Below the pieces are notes generated by a model, which saw nothing but the letters and a program-made list of their open reading frames with translations, was not told where the DNA came from and did not search any database. From Lentisphaerota bacterium (lineage in GTDB: Bacteria; Verrucomicrobiota; Kiritimatiellia; UBA8416; VGWJ01), in NCBI GenBank assembly GCA_016873635.1, contig VGWJ01000020.1:1-43053 (forward strand): a stretch of DNA of 43,053 nucleotides, given 5' to 3'. How positions within the stretch are numbered: position 1 is the first letter of the stretch; every line of letters begins with the position of its first letter. The position numbers and the translations under genes are program-made. Below, piece after piece: positions 1 to 7,437 of the stretch.

Positions 1-1359
1 ATGCTCACGCTCCTTGAGCCATGCGCCGATCTGCTTCTCGACGGGGCTGGGATAAAAGGAGTCCTGCCGCTGGTTCGCCAGCCAGGCGCCGTACGGGATC
101 GCCATGTTGAATCCGTGCGCCAGCGGCTCCAGGATGAACAGGGTGTACGAGTCGTGCTTCCCGGCGTCCACGTCGCGCATGATCTGGTGAATCCAGTCGT
201 TGGGCTCCAGGATGAACGCCCCCGGCTTGCCGCCGTAGAAGGCGTGGCCGAAGCGGTAGTAGCCGTCCTGCCGCAGCCGGATCTGGCTCTTCTCGCCTAC
301 GATGATGTCGCAGTGCTTGCGCACCGCTTCGCCGTGCGGGTCGCAGTGGTAGAGGTTGGCCGTCACCTGGGCGGCCTTGCCCGTCTTCTGCCGCGAGTAG
401 GCGCGGACGTGGTCGGCGATGTCGATCACGCCCGGTTCGATGCAGGCGATGTGGAAGCGGACGAACGACGCCCAGAGCGGCACGGCCAGCCGCTTGTCGA
501 TGTCCGGGTCGGCGAGATCCTTGTCGGTGTAGCCCTTCTTCTTGAGGAACGCGCGGTAGTTGAAGGTGTCGAGATTCAGGCCTTCGGTCTCCGGCGTCGG
601 GTTCTGCTTCAAGTACTCCCTGAACAGGCGCAGGCAGTCCTTGCAGAAGCAGCCGCCGCTCATGGCGGCGAGGAGCTGGGCGTCGAATTCGTCGATGTGC
701 ACGACCGGCGCGCCGGCGTCGATCATGATCTCGATCTCCTTGCGCAGATATTCCCGGTAGGCTGGTTTGTTCCCGCAGGGGCTGTAGCAGTAGTGGTCGT
801 GGCCGGGGGCCATGAGCCACCGTGAGAAGATCGGCTTGCCGTCGAGCGTGACGGCCATGAACCCCTTGAGGAAGTCCTTTACCGGCTTGCCGTCGGAATC
901 CTTCAGCCCCTTGGGGAAGTACTTCCTGATGGACGGGAAAATCTTCGGATAGCGGTCGGTCGAAAGCTCCCGCATGCCGATCCAGCCCTTCCTGCCGGCG
1001 CCGCGCGGCTTGTTCAGCGCGAGAAGCTGCGACTCGTCCTTACTGAACTCGGCGGGGAACTCCCAGAGCTGCGCCTTCCAGATCACGGCGGAGGCGGCGA
1101 TCCCGCGCCTGGCGCACTCCGCGATGAACTCGCGGTCGTTCAGATAGCCGTACAGGCGCAGGCGCGGCGGGATGGCCTCGTTGGCCTCCTTGTCCAGATA
1201 CTGGATGCCGATCGCGCCGCTGCCCAGGCAGGACCAGAGCAACAGGTTGCCGTTCACGTCCACGACGTCCTGAACCTGCGGCAGGCGTTTCATCGGCATG
1301 CTGGGGTGATAGTTCCAGTCGTGCCGGTACCAGCACATGTAGTGCATTCCGCGAATCAT
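1..1359 (-). CDS. Putative TIM-barrel glycoside hydrolase-like protein (partial)
   Basis: An uninterrupted minus-strand frame of 453 codons runs from ATG at 1359 to the window edge with no stop, so the C-terminus is missing. GGAGG lies about a dozen bases upstream of the ATG. No signal peptide is visible, so it is probably cytoplasmic. Around residues 175-260 are GHDHYCYSPCGNK, then VVHIDEFDAQLL, then GGCFCKDCLRLFREYL. An acidic strand-end motif followed by CxCxxC is what I know from hypothetical TIM-barrel glycosidases of the GHL type, in which the acidic residues act in the barrel and the cysteines form a small loop. Later segments (VPLWASFVRFHI, ILEPNDWIHQ) fit further barrel elements. It is divergent to the sugar operon starting at 1543 and probably belongs to the same glycan locus. 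The glycosidase assignment is an inference from the motif; the reading frame is certain. Confidence 0.7.
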   Translation of the reverse strand, partial: MIRGMHYMCWYRHDWNYHPSMPMKRLPQVQDVVDVNGNLLLWSCLGSGAIGIQYLDKEANEAIPPRLRLYGYLNDREFIAECARRGIAASAVIWKAQLWEFPAEFSKDESQLLALNKPRGAGRKGWIGMRELSTDRYPKIFPSIRKYFPKGLKDSDGKPVKDFLKGFMAVTLDGKPIFSRWLMAPGHDHYCYSPCGNKPAYREYLRKEIEIMIDAGAPVVHIDEFDAQLLAAMSGGCFCKDCLRLFREYLKQNPTPETEGLNLDTFNYRAFLKKKGYTDKDLADPDIDKRLAVPLWASFVRFHIACIEPGVIDIADHVRAYSRQKTGKAAQVTANLYHCDPHGEAVRKHCDIIVGEKSQIRLRQDGYYRFGHAFYGGKPGAFILEPNDWIHQIMRDVDAGKHDSYTLFILEPLAHGFNMAIPYGAWLANQRQDSFYPSPVEKQIGAWLKEREH

Positions 1360-1542
1360 GATCCCCCGTTCCTCCGTTCCCCCGCTTTTTTGCCGCTGTT
1401 CCGTCACGCGCGGAAAACCCCGCAATACTACCGCGGATCCGCGTTCTTGCACACCTGTTTGTTGATGCGCCGTCTTTTCGCTTGCTGAGACGGACGATAT
1501 GATGCGAAACGTAGCGGATCGATGGGAAGAAGGGAGTGTCGC
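1360..1542. promoter_or_regulatory. Divergent intergenic region with 12-bp palindrome
   Basis: This is the only spacer between the minus-strand gene and the long plus-strand block, so promoters for both are expected here. It holds a perfect palindrome CGCGGATCCGCG at 1432-1443, a possible operator. TATGAT at 1498-1503 could be a -10 box for the plus-strand operon, but no convincing -35 lies 16-18 nt upstream (TTTTCG at 1475). AGGGAG at 1531-1536 is the likely ribosome binding site of the next gene. The promoter itself is unproven. Confidence 0.35.
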
Positions 1543-2490
1543 TTGCGCGGACGGTACATCGGCATTGACGGGGGAGGGACCAAGACGGCGGGTGTGCTGG
1601 CGGACGATACGGGCGCCATCCTGGCCGCGTGCGAGGCCGGCGCGTCCGCCGTCGTCGGAATGCCGTCGCCCGAATCCCTCGCGGTTCTCCGGTCGGTGCA
1701 GGCCCGGCTGTGCGAGGCCGCCGGCGTGCGCCCTGCCGACATTGACCGGCTTGGGATGGGGCTGAACGGCGTGGATTTCCCGGAAGAAACCGCCATGCAG
1801 CACGATGTTCTGTCCCGCGTGCTGGCCATCGCGCCCGAGCGCTTCATTCTCGTGAACGATGGCATTGCCGCGCTCTGGGGGGCGACGCCTGCGCCCGCGG
1901 CGGCGATCGTCCAGCACGGGACCGGGTTTACCGCGGCCTATCGGAGCGACTACGGCGCGGAGCGGCCTTTCGACAATCTTGACGCCGGGCGCTTCTACGA
2001 TCTGCGCCTGGAGGCGCTCGCGCTGGTCGCCCGCATGATGGACGGCCGCGCCGCGGTATCGCCGCTCAAGGCGGCCATCCTCGCGTGTCTCGACCATCCC
2101 GCCGAAAAGGACTACGGGGAGATCGTGTTCCTCCGGAAGTACTCCCAACCGCAACTGGCGGCGATCCTGCCCGCTGTCCTGCGGGTGGCGGAGGCCGGTG
2201 ACGCCGCTACCCGGTCCATCGTCGAGCGTGCCATTGAAGACTATGTCTGCACGGCCGTGACGATCGTCCGCAAGACCGGGTCTTCCAGCCCGGACGTCGT
2301 CTTCGGCGGCGGACGCTTGTTATCGGCCCCGCAATGGTTCTGGAACCGGATCGCCGACGGCGTGCTTCGGGAATGCCCCGGCGCCAGGATCAGGCGGCCC
2401 GAGCGGTCGCCGGCGATCGGCGCCGTCATCATGGCTGCCCATGCCGGCGGCTGTTCTCCGAAAGCTTTCTTCTCCCCGGGGCCGAAATGA
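1543..2490 (+). CDS. BadF/BadG/BcrA-type ATPase, probable N-acetylglucosamine or related sugar kinase
   Basis: The protein (315 aa) has the ASKHA phosphate-1 loop IDGGGTKT at residues 8-15, a second phosphate segment LVNDGIAAL near residue 104, and a glycine-rich IVQHGTGF near 124, followed by an adenosine-type VVFGGGRLL near 252. This order is typical of the BcrAD_BadFG family, which includes eukaryotic-type GlcNAc kinase and bacterial sugar kinases. I chose TTG at 1543 because AGGGAG sits 6 nt upstream and the product then starts MRGRYIGIDGGG, as family members do. An ATG at 1522 in the same frame adds seven residues but has no good ribosome site. Its stop overlaps the start of the NagB-like gene (ATGA), so both are probably co-translated and act on the same phosphorylated sugar. 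The substrate is not known. Confidence 0.8.
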   Translation: MRGRYIGIDGGGTKTAGVLADDTGAILAACEAGASAVVGMPSPESLAVLRSVQARLCEAAGVRPADIDRLGMGLNGVDFPEETAMQHDVLSRVLAIAPERFILVNDGIAALWGATPAPAAAIVQHGTGFTAAYRSDYGAERPFDNLDAGRFYDLRLEALALVARMMDGRAAVSPLKAAILACLDHPAEKDYGEIVFLRKYSQPQLAAILPAVLRVAEAGDAATRSIVERAIEDYVCTAVTIVRKTGSSSPDVVFGGGRLLSAPQWFWNRIADGVLRECPGARIRRPERSPAIGAVIMAAHAGGCSPKAFFSPGPK

Positions 2491-3359
2491 ATGTGACCCT
2501 GCCTGACCTGCGGTTGAGGGCAATGGGGCGGCTGTCCATCGGACGGGGCGACTCGGCGTTACCGGCGTTCGTGTTTCGTTCCCCGGCGGACATGGGTGAC
2601 TACGCCGCGCAGTTGATCCTCGACGGGGTGCGGGCGGCGCGGGCGTCCGGCCGAGCGTACCTGCTGGGCTGTCCGACAGGGCGCACGCCGATGCCGACTT
2701 ACCAGGCGATCGGTCGGAAGGCCGCGACGGACGGACTCGATGTCTCCCACGTCGTGCTCGCGATGATGGATGACTACGTCGTGCCCGCCGGCGCCGGGTT
2801 TGCGCATTGTCCGGCTGACGCGCACTACAGTTGCCGCCGCGCGGCCAATGTGGACATCGCCGGTGCGATCAACGCGGGGTTGCCGCCGGCGCATCGCATG
2901 CCCCGGGATCACATCTGGTTTCCGGAGCCTGCCCGGCCGCAAGCCTATGATGAACGCCTGAAGGATGCCGGCGGGGTCGATTTCTTCATAACGGCGGCCG
3001 GCGCCTCCGACGGGCACGTTGCGTTCAATGGGCCGGGCAGCGCTGCCGACAGCGTCAGTCGCATTGTCACGCTCGCCGAAACGACCCGCCGCGACAACCT
3101 CGGCACGTTTCCGGAGTTCAGAGGCCTCGACGAGGTTCCGACGCATGGGGTCTCTGTTGGATTGGGGACGATTCGGCTTCTGTCGCGCCGGGTTGCGCTT
3201 CTGATTCACGGCGCGGGCAAGCGTGACGCCGTGAAGCGGCTCAATGCGTGCCGCGGATTCGATCCGGCGTGGCCGGCGAGCTTCATCTTCGAATGCCTGT
3301 GTCCGCTTGTTCTGGTCGAGCACGGGGCTTTGCACGGACGGAAAGGCAGAGGACCATGA
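2487..3359 (+). CDS. NagB-like glucosamine-6-phosphate isomerase/deaminase family protein, one catalytic residue changed
   Basis: 290 aa. The phosphate-binding loop GCPTGRTPMPTY (about residues 61-72) matches the NagB ATGSTP loop, and MMDDYV (about 92-97) matches the segment carrying Asp72 of E. coli NagB. The active-site segment SDGHVAFNGP (174-183) keeps Asp175 and His177, equivalent to Asp141 and His143. The position of Glu148 is Gly182: the usual FNEP reads FNGP. This suggests loss or change of the ring-opening/deamination chemistry. The start is the ATG in the ATGA overlap with the kinase; a longer open frame upstream of it lies inside the kinase gene. The kinase-NagB pair argues for amino-sugar or related 6-phosphate catabolism. 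A sugar-phosphate isomerase or lactonase role remains possible. Confidence 0.8.
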   Translation: MNVTLPDLRLRAMGRLSIGRGDSALPAFVFRSPADMGDYAAQLILDGVRAARASGRAYLLGCPTGRTPMPTYQAIGRKAATDGLDVSHVVLAMMDDYVVPAGAGFAHCPADAHYSCRRAANVDIAGAINAGLPPAHRMPRDHIWFPEPARPQAYDERLKDAGGVDFFITAAGASDGHVAFNGPGSAADSVSRIVTLAETTRRDNLGTFPEFRGLDEVPTHGVSVGLGTIRLLSRRVALLIHGAGKRDAVKRLNACRGFDPAWPASFIFECLCPLVLVEHGALHGRKGRGP

Positions 3360-3556
3360 CGGAATTGACATCGCGCGAGCGAATGCTGCGGGCGTTCGTG
3401 CAACAGCATGGCGTGCCGCTGGCCGTCCTTGGGCCGCGCGGGTTGATCCTGTCGCCGATCGACAACATCACGGTTGACGAGCCCCGCACGTGGCGGAATG
3501 TCGAGACGTTTGTCGACGAGTGGAAAGGATGCCCATGCCGGCCTGCAGGAATGTGA
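3356..3556 (+). pseudogene. 66-aa fragment coupled to the NagB-like gene
   Basis: It starts with ATG overlapping the previous stop (ATGA) and ends in a different frame from the next ORF, which overlaps its last 22 bases. Its beginning, TSRERMLRAF, resembles the N-terminus of the URO-D-like protein at 35528-36619 (THRERMLNAL), but no further similarity is visible. The likeliest reading is the first part of a gene broken by a frameshift near 3530. A genuine small protein cannot be excluded. Confidence 0.4.
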
Positions 3557-3981
3557 CGCTGTCGAACCCGCTGCTCAGTCCATCGCAGATTCGCTTCCGG
3601 CTTGAACTGGCGCGCCGGCGAACGCGGACCTACCCGCTCGATTCCATGGACTTCATCATGATCGACATGGCACGTCCGGAGGGGCGCCATCGCCAGGCTT
3701 ATCAGTGCGCGGGGGATTTGACGGGACGCCTGCTTGAGTTCTTGTCGCATGCGGACGGCTTGCTGGCCCTCTCCGACCTGCCTCGGCCCGAATGGATGTA
3801 TTTTGACGAAGGCGCGACTTCACGCTGCGGCGTGGAAGGATCTGCGGCCAACGTGACGCTGAGGTTCCCCGACGGAAAGCAGAAGGTTCTGCGTTTCACG
3901 CCGCTGTGCTACAACACGTCGTGCCTGAGCCTGTTCGATACGCCCATCGTGTTTGGAGGGGCGGAGCAGGCGCCTGGTTGA
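3535..3981 (+). pseudogene. 148-aa ORF, probable remnant of a larger gene
   Basis: Start chosen at ATG 3535, with GGAAAGG at 3522-3528; the same frame is open from 3490. I do not firmly recognise it. Residues near 60 read YQCAGDLTGRLLEFLSHADG, reminiscent of an alpha/alpha-barrel glycosidase segment such as in DUF1680/GH127-like proteins. The next part (RCGVEGSAANVTLRF, then PDGKQKVLRFTPLCY) looks like the beta-sandwich end of such a protein. The jump from one to the other within about 25 residues suggests an internal deletion. Together with the 66-aa fragment this may be a decaying glycosidase gene inside the operon. There is no signal peptide. Confidence 0.4.
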
Positions 3982-3991
3982 GGATACGGAA

Positions 3992-5269
3992 ATGAGCAGG
4001 AACATCACGGTTGCCATCGTCGGCGCGGGCAGTTCGTACACGCCGGAACTGATGGACGGCTTTCTTGGGCTCGATCCGGCGCGGCTGCCGGTGGCGGAGT
4101 TCCGCTTGTTCGACATCAACGCGGAGCGCCTTGGCGTCATGGCCGGCCTTTCCGGGCGCATGGTGCGCCGTCACGGGCGGGCCATTGCCGTGAAGACCTG
4201 TCCGCGCCTCGAGGAGTCGCTGGAAGGCGCGGATTTTGTCATCACGCAGATCCGTGTGGGCGGCATGCAGGCGCGCTGGCTGGACGAAAGCATCCCGCTC
4301 AAGTACGGGATCATCGGCCAGGAGACCACGGGGCCGGGCGGCATGTTCAAGGCTCTGCGGACCATCCCCGCCATGCTGGAGATCGCCGGCGCGGTCGAAC
4401 GCGTGGCGCCGCAGGCGTTCATCCTGAACTACACCAATCCCAGCGGGATCGTGACCGAGGCGGTCACGCGCTACACCGACGCGAAGATCCTCGGCCTCTG
4501 CTCGGGCATCCCGCTGATCATTGAGGAAATCAAGAAGGACTTCGGCGCGGACTTCCCCGGGATGCATGCCTACTGCGTTGGGTTGAACCATCTCGGGTTC
4601 ATTCACCGCATCGTCAGCGGCGGGAAGGATGTGACGCAGGAGATCATCGCGCGGATGGCCGCCCGGGAGTCGCGCCACGGCAAGGACGCGGACGCGCTGA
4701 ACCGGTTTGCCGTGGAAATCGGGGCGATTCCCATCGGCTACCTCGACTACTACTTCAGGCGTGGCATGCTGGTGAGGAAGCTGCAAGCCCAGGAGAAGAC
4801 CCGTGCGCAGCAGATCATGGATCTGGAGAAGGCGGTCTTTGCCGAAGCCGCGGCGCCGGGCGCGGATCAGAAACCGGAGACGTTGCGAAAGCGGGGTGGG
4901 GGCGGATACTCGGCCGTGACCTTTGCGGCCATGGACGCCGTCTACAACGACACCGGCGAGGAACTGGCCATCAGCGTGCCGAACCAGGGCACGGTGGACG
5001 GCATCGAGGCGGACGAGGTGGTTGAAGTCGTCTGCCGGATCGGAAGGAAGGGCGCGGCCCCTATCCGGGTCGGCCCGATTCCGCTGGCCTTCCGCGGGCT
5101 TGTTCATGCCGTGAAGGCGTACGAGGTTTTGACGGTCGAGGCGGCGATGAAGCATGACCGGCGTCTGCTCAAGCAGGCGCTGCTCAATCATCCGCTGGTC
5201 GGCGACGCGGAGGTTATCGATCCGATGCTCGACGAGATGCTCGCCGCGCACGGGCTGTGGAAGGACTGA
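3992..5269 (+). CDS. GH4 family 6-phospho-beta-glucosidase-like glycosidase
   Basis: 425 aa, close to the usual GH4 length. The NAD-binding start is VAIVGAGSSYTPEL (residues 7-20). QIRVGG and GQETTGPGG are GH4 hallmarks. NYTNPSG begins at residue 146. The metal ligands expected for the family are present: Cys170 in LCSGIP and His200 in GLNHLGF, matching the Cys/His pair of Thermotoga BglT. GAIPIGYLDYYF fits the region holding the catalytic tyrosine. GH4 enzymes use NAD and a divalent metal for a redox-elimination cleavage, often of 6-phosphorylated disaccharides, although some act on uronides. The pattern is nearer the 6-phospho-beta-glucosidase branch than the alpha-glucosidase or alpha-galactosidase branches. 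Start is ATG 3992 after a weak AGGA. Cytoplasmic. No PTS genes are in the window, so whether the substrate is phosphorylated is open. Confidence 0.88.
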   Translation: MSRNITVAIVGAGSSYTPELMDGFLGLDPARLPVAEFRLFDINAERLGVMAGLSGRMVRRHGRAIAVKTCPRLEESLEGADFVITQIRVGGMQARWLDESIPLKYGIIGQETTGPGGMFKALRTIPAMLEIAGAVERVAPQAFILNYTNPSGIVTEAVTRYTDAKILGLCSGIPLIIEEIKKDFGADFPGMHAYCVGLNHLGFIHRIVSGGKDVTQEIIARMAARESRHGKDADALNRFAVEIGAIPIGYLDYYFRRGMLVRKLQAQEKTRAQQIMDLEKAVFAEAAAPGADQKPETLRKRGGGGYSAVTFAAMDAVYNDTGEELAISVPNQGTVDGIEADEVVEVVCRIGRKGAAPIRVGPIPLAFRGLVHAVKAYEVLTVEAAMKHDRRLLKQALLNHPLVGDAEVIDPMLDEMLAAHGLWKD

Positions 5270-5281
5270 GGGAGAAACAAC

Positions 5282-6337
5282 GTGACAGTGCGCGTGGGAA
5301 TGATCGGGGCTGGCGCTATTGCGGATGATCACTGCACATCGGTCAGCAAGTATCCGGGCGCTGAACTTGTGGCGGTTTCGGATATCAGCCGGCAACGGCG
5401 CGAGACTGTCAGGCAGAAGTACAACATGGCTCGGGCCTACGAGAAGTGGCAGGACCTGGTGGCGGATCCCGGCGTGGATGCCGTGATGATCGCGCTACCC
5501 AACGCCCTGCACGCGCCGGTCAGCGTGGCGGCGCTCAAGGCCGGCAAGCACGTGCTCCTTGAGAAGCCGTTCGCCCTGAACTACGGCGAGGCAAAACGGG
5601 TGGCCGACACGGCCAGGAAGATGCGGAAGGTCTTCATGCTCGGCATGAACCTGCGTTTCTGGCCGGAAGTGCAGTCGCTGCGCACGATTGTCCAGCGCGG
5701 CGATCTGGGGGATGTGTACCACGCCAAGGCCTACTGGTACCGCCGCACGGGGTCGCCGAAGATGGGGACGTGGTTTGTGAACAAGAAACTGGCCGGCGGC
5801 GGCTGCATGCTGGACATCGGCGTGCACTTCCTCGATCTGGCGCTGTATATCACCGATAACTGGAAGCCGGCGTGCGTGAGCGGCCAGGTTTACACCAAGT
5901 TCGGCAACCGCGGCATCGGCGAGGGCTGCTGGGGCAAGTCCGACCGCGATCCGAAGCTCAAGTTCGACGTGGACGATTTCGCCACGGGACTCGTCAAGTT
6001 CCAGAACGGTATGACGCTCGAACTGAACGTGTCCTGGGTCCTGCACCAGGAGCAGGAGAACCGGAACAACATCCAGCTCTACGGAACCGAAGCCGGCGCG
6101 GATCTGATCCCGATGAAGGTCTTCCGCTCCGGCAAGAACGCAGGCGAGTACGAGGTGGTGAAGCCGGAGAATGTCCGGATCCCGCACCGCTACGAGAACC
6201 GCCAGGCGAACTGGCTGGACGCGATCCTCGGGAAGGACAAGCCCATCTGCACCGTGGCGCAGGCGCTGGTGGTCCAGAAGATCCTGGATGGTATCTATCA
6301 ATCGTCGGCGAGCGGCAAAGAAGTCCGTATCCGCTAG
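5282..6337 (+). CDS. Gfo/Idh/MocA family NAD(P)-dependent oxidoreductase
   Basis: 351 aa. The N-terminal Rossmann fold starts RVGMIGAGAIADDH (residues 4-17). The EKP motif lies at 94-96 (LLEKPFALN) with Lys95 as the conserved catalytic lysine, and the DxxxH motif is Asp178-His182 (MLDIGVHFLD). The C-terminal alpha/beta domain carries the sheet typical of sugar dehydrogenases. Start is GTG 5282, nine bases after GGGAG. It lies 12 bp after the GH4 gene and 29 bp before an MDR dehydrogenase, so it is in the same transcript and likely oxidises or reduces a sugar released by that pathway. The exact sugar cannot be read from the sequence. The family call is safe. Confidence 0.92.
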   Translation: MTVRVGMIGAGAIADDHCTSVSKYPGAELVAVSDISRQRRETVRQKYNMARAYEKWQDLVADPGVDAVMIALPNALHAPVSVAALKAGKHVLLEKPFALNYGEAKRVADTARKMRKVFMLGMNLRFWPEVQSLRTIVQRGDLGDVYHAKAYWYRRTGSPKMGTWFVNKKLAGGGCMLDIGVHFLDLALYITDNWKPACVSGQVYTKFGNRGIGEGCWGKSDRDPKLKFDVDDFATGLVKFQNGMTLELNVSWVLHQEQENRNNIQLYGTEAGADLIPMKVFRSGKNAGEYEVVKPENVRIPHRYENRQANWLDAILGKDKPICTVAQALVVQKILDGIYQSSASGKEVRIR

Positions 6338-6366
6338 ATAGTGTCTGGATCGGGAGAGTGACGAGC

Positions 6367-7437
6367 ATGCAAATCAAGCAAGTGGTGATGGTGGCCAAGC
6401 GTCGTGTGGAACTGCAAACGGCGACGCTGGACGAGGACCTGGGCGCTGACGGGATTCTGATTCGCACGGAGCGGACATTTATCAGCGCCGGAACGGAGCT
6501 GGCCAACTACACGGCGAAGGAGCCGGCGGTGTACCAGAAGGGGGCGTGGTGCGCGTACCCCTGGCGGGCTGGCTACGCCAACGTGGGGGTCGTCGAGGCT
6601 GTCGGTTCCGCCGTGACGCGCGTGACAAAAGGACAGCGGGCCTTCACGTACGGCGCGCATGCCTCGCATGTCAAGTTCAGCCAGAACGATTTTGTTGTGG
6701 CCGTGCCCGATGGCCTTGACCCCGCCGTGGCGGCGGCGTCCCGCATGGCCGGGATTGCCACCTCGGCCATGGCCATCGCGGATCGCGCCATGCATCAGCC
6801 CGTGGTGCTGGTGCTCGGGCTCGGGATTGTCGGGAACCTGGCCGCGCAGTCGTTCCGGATTCTCGGCGGCAGGGTCGTCGGTGTCGACCCGATCGCGTCG
6901 CGGCGGCAGGTGGCCGAGCGGTGCGGGATCTCGCGTACGCTGCCCGGCGGCGACACGGCGGACATCAAGCAGGGCCTCAAGCGGCTGGTTGGCGTCGGGC
7001 AGGCGGACATCTGCATCGACGCCAGCGGGCTGACGCCGGTGGTCATGCAGGCGCTGGCCCTGACCGCCAACGTCGGGCAGTTGATCCTGCTGGGCTCGCC
7101 GCGCGCGCCGTTCGAGGGAAACCTGACGGCGGCTTTCAGCGAGATCCACCTGCGGAACGTGACTGTCCGCGGCGCCCTTGAGTATTTCCTGCCGGCCTAT
7201 CCGGTGCAGTCTATCTGGGGCGGGCGCACGCCGCCGCTCCTCTCGCTCTGGGAGAAGCAGAATATCATCTTCGACTGGATCCTCGACGGCCGCATGGCGA
7301 TTGAGCCGCTGATTTCGCACCGGCTTGCTCCGGAGAACATCGCGGACGCTTATGAGGGACTGCTGGCTTCGCCTGAAGCATTTACGGGTGTTGTGCTGGA
7401 CTGGGATCGCGGTTGCGGACAAGAGAAAAGAGGATGA
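6367..7437 (+). CDS. Zinc-independent-looking MDR (alcohol dehydrogenase-like) oxidoreductase
   Basis: 356 aa. The cofactor-binding segment VLVLGLGIVGNLAAQSFR lies near residues 142-159, preceded by a GroES-like domain with FISAGTELANY and YPWRAGYANVGVVEAVG. The cysteine cluster of the structural zinc in classical alcohol dehydrogenases is absent. This subtype (threonine dehydrogenase-like, often annotated as sugar or bacteriochlorophyllide-type dehydrogenase) frequently sits beside Gfo/Idh/MocA genes in sugar loci. Start is ATG 6367; the longer open frame upstream overlaps the previous gene in another frame and is rejected. The stop is in an ATGA overlap with the following lipoprotein gene, so an intracellular oxidation step is translationally coupled to the secreted module proteins. 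Confidence 0.88.
   Translation: MQIKQVVMVAKRRVELQTATLDEDLGADGILIRTERTFISAGTELANYTAKEPAVYQKGAWCAYPWRAGYANVGVVEAVGSAVTRVTKGQRAFTYGAHASHVKFSQNDFVVAVPDGLDPAVAAASRMAGIATSAMAIADRAMHQPVVLVLGLGIVGNLAAQSFRILGGRVVGVDPIASRRQVAERCGISRTLPGGDTADIKQGLKRLVGVGQADICIDASGLTPVVMQALALTANVGQLILLGSPRAPFEGNLTAAFSEIHLRNVTVRGALEYFLPAYPVQSIWGGRTPPLLSLWEKQNIIFDWILDGRMAIEPLISHRLAPENIADAYEGLLASPEAFTGVVLDWDRGCGQEKRG

Noticed and set aside
5..825. Open frames on both strands at the left edge (274 aa plus, 271 aa minus)
   Set aside because: The real gene is a third frame on the minus strand, open from 1359 to the edge with recognisable motifs. These are GC-driven shadows.
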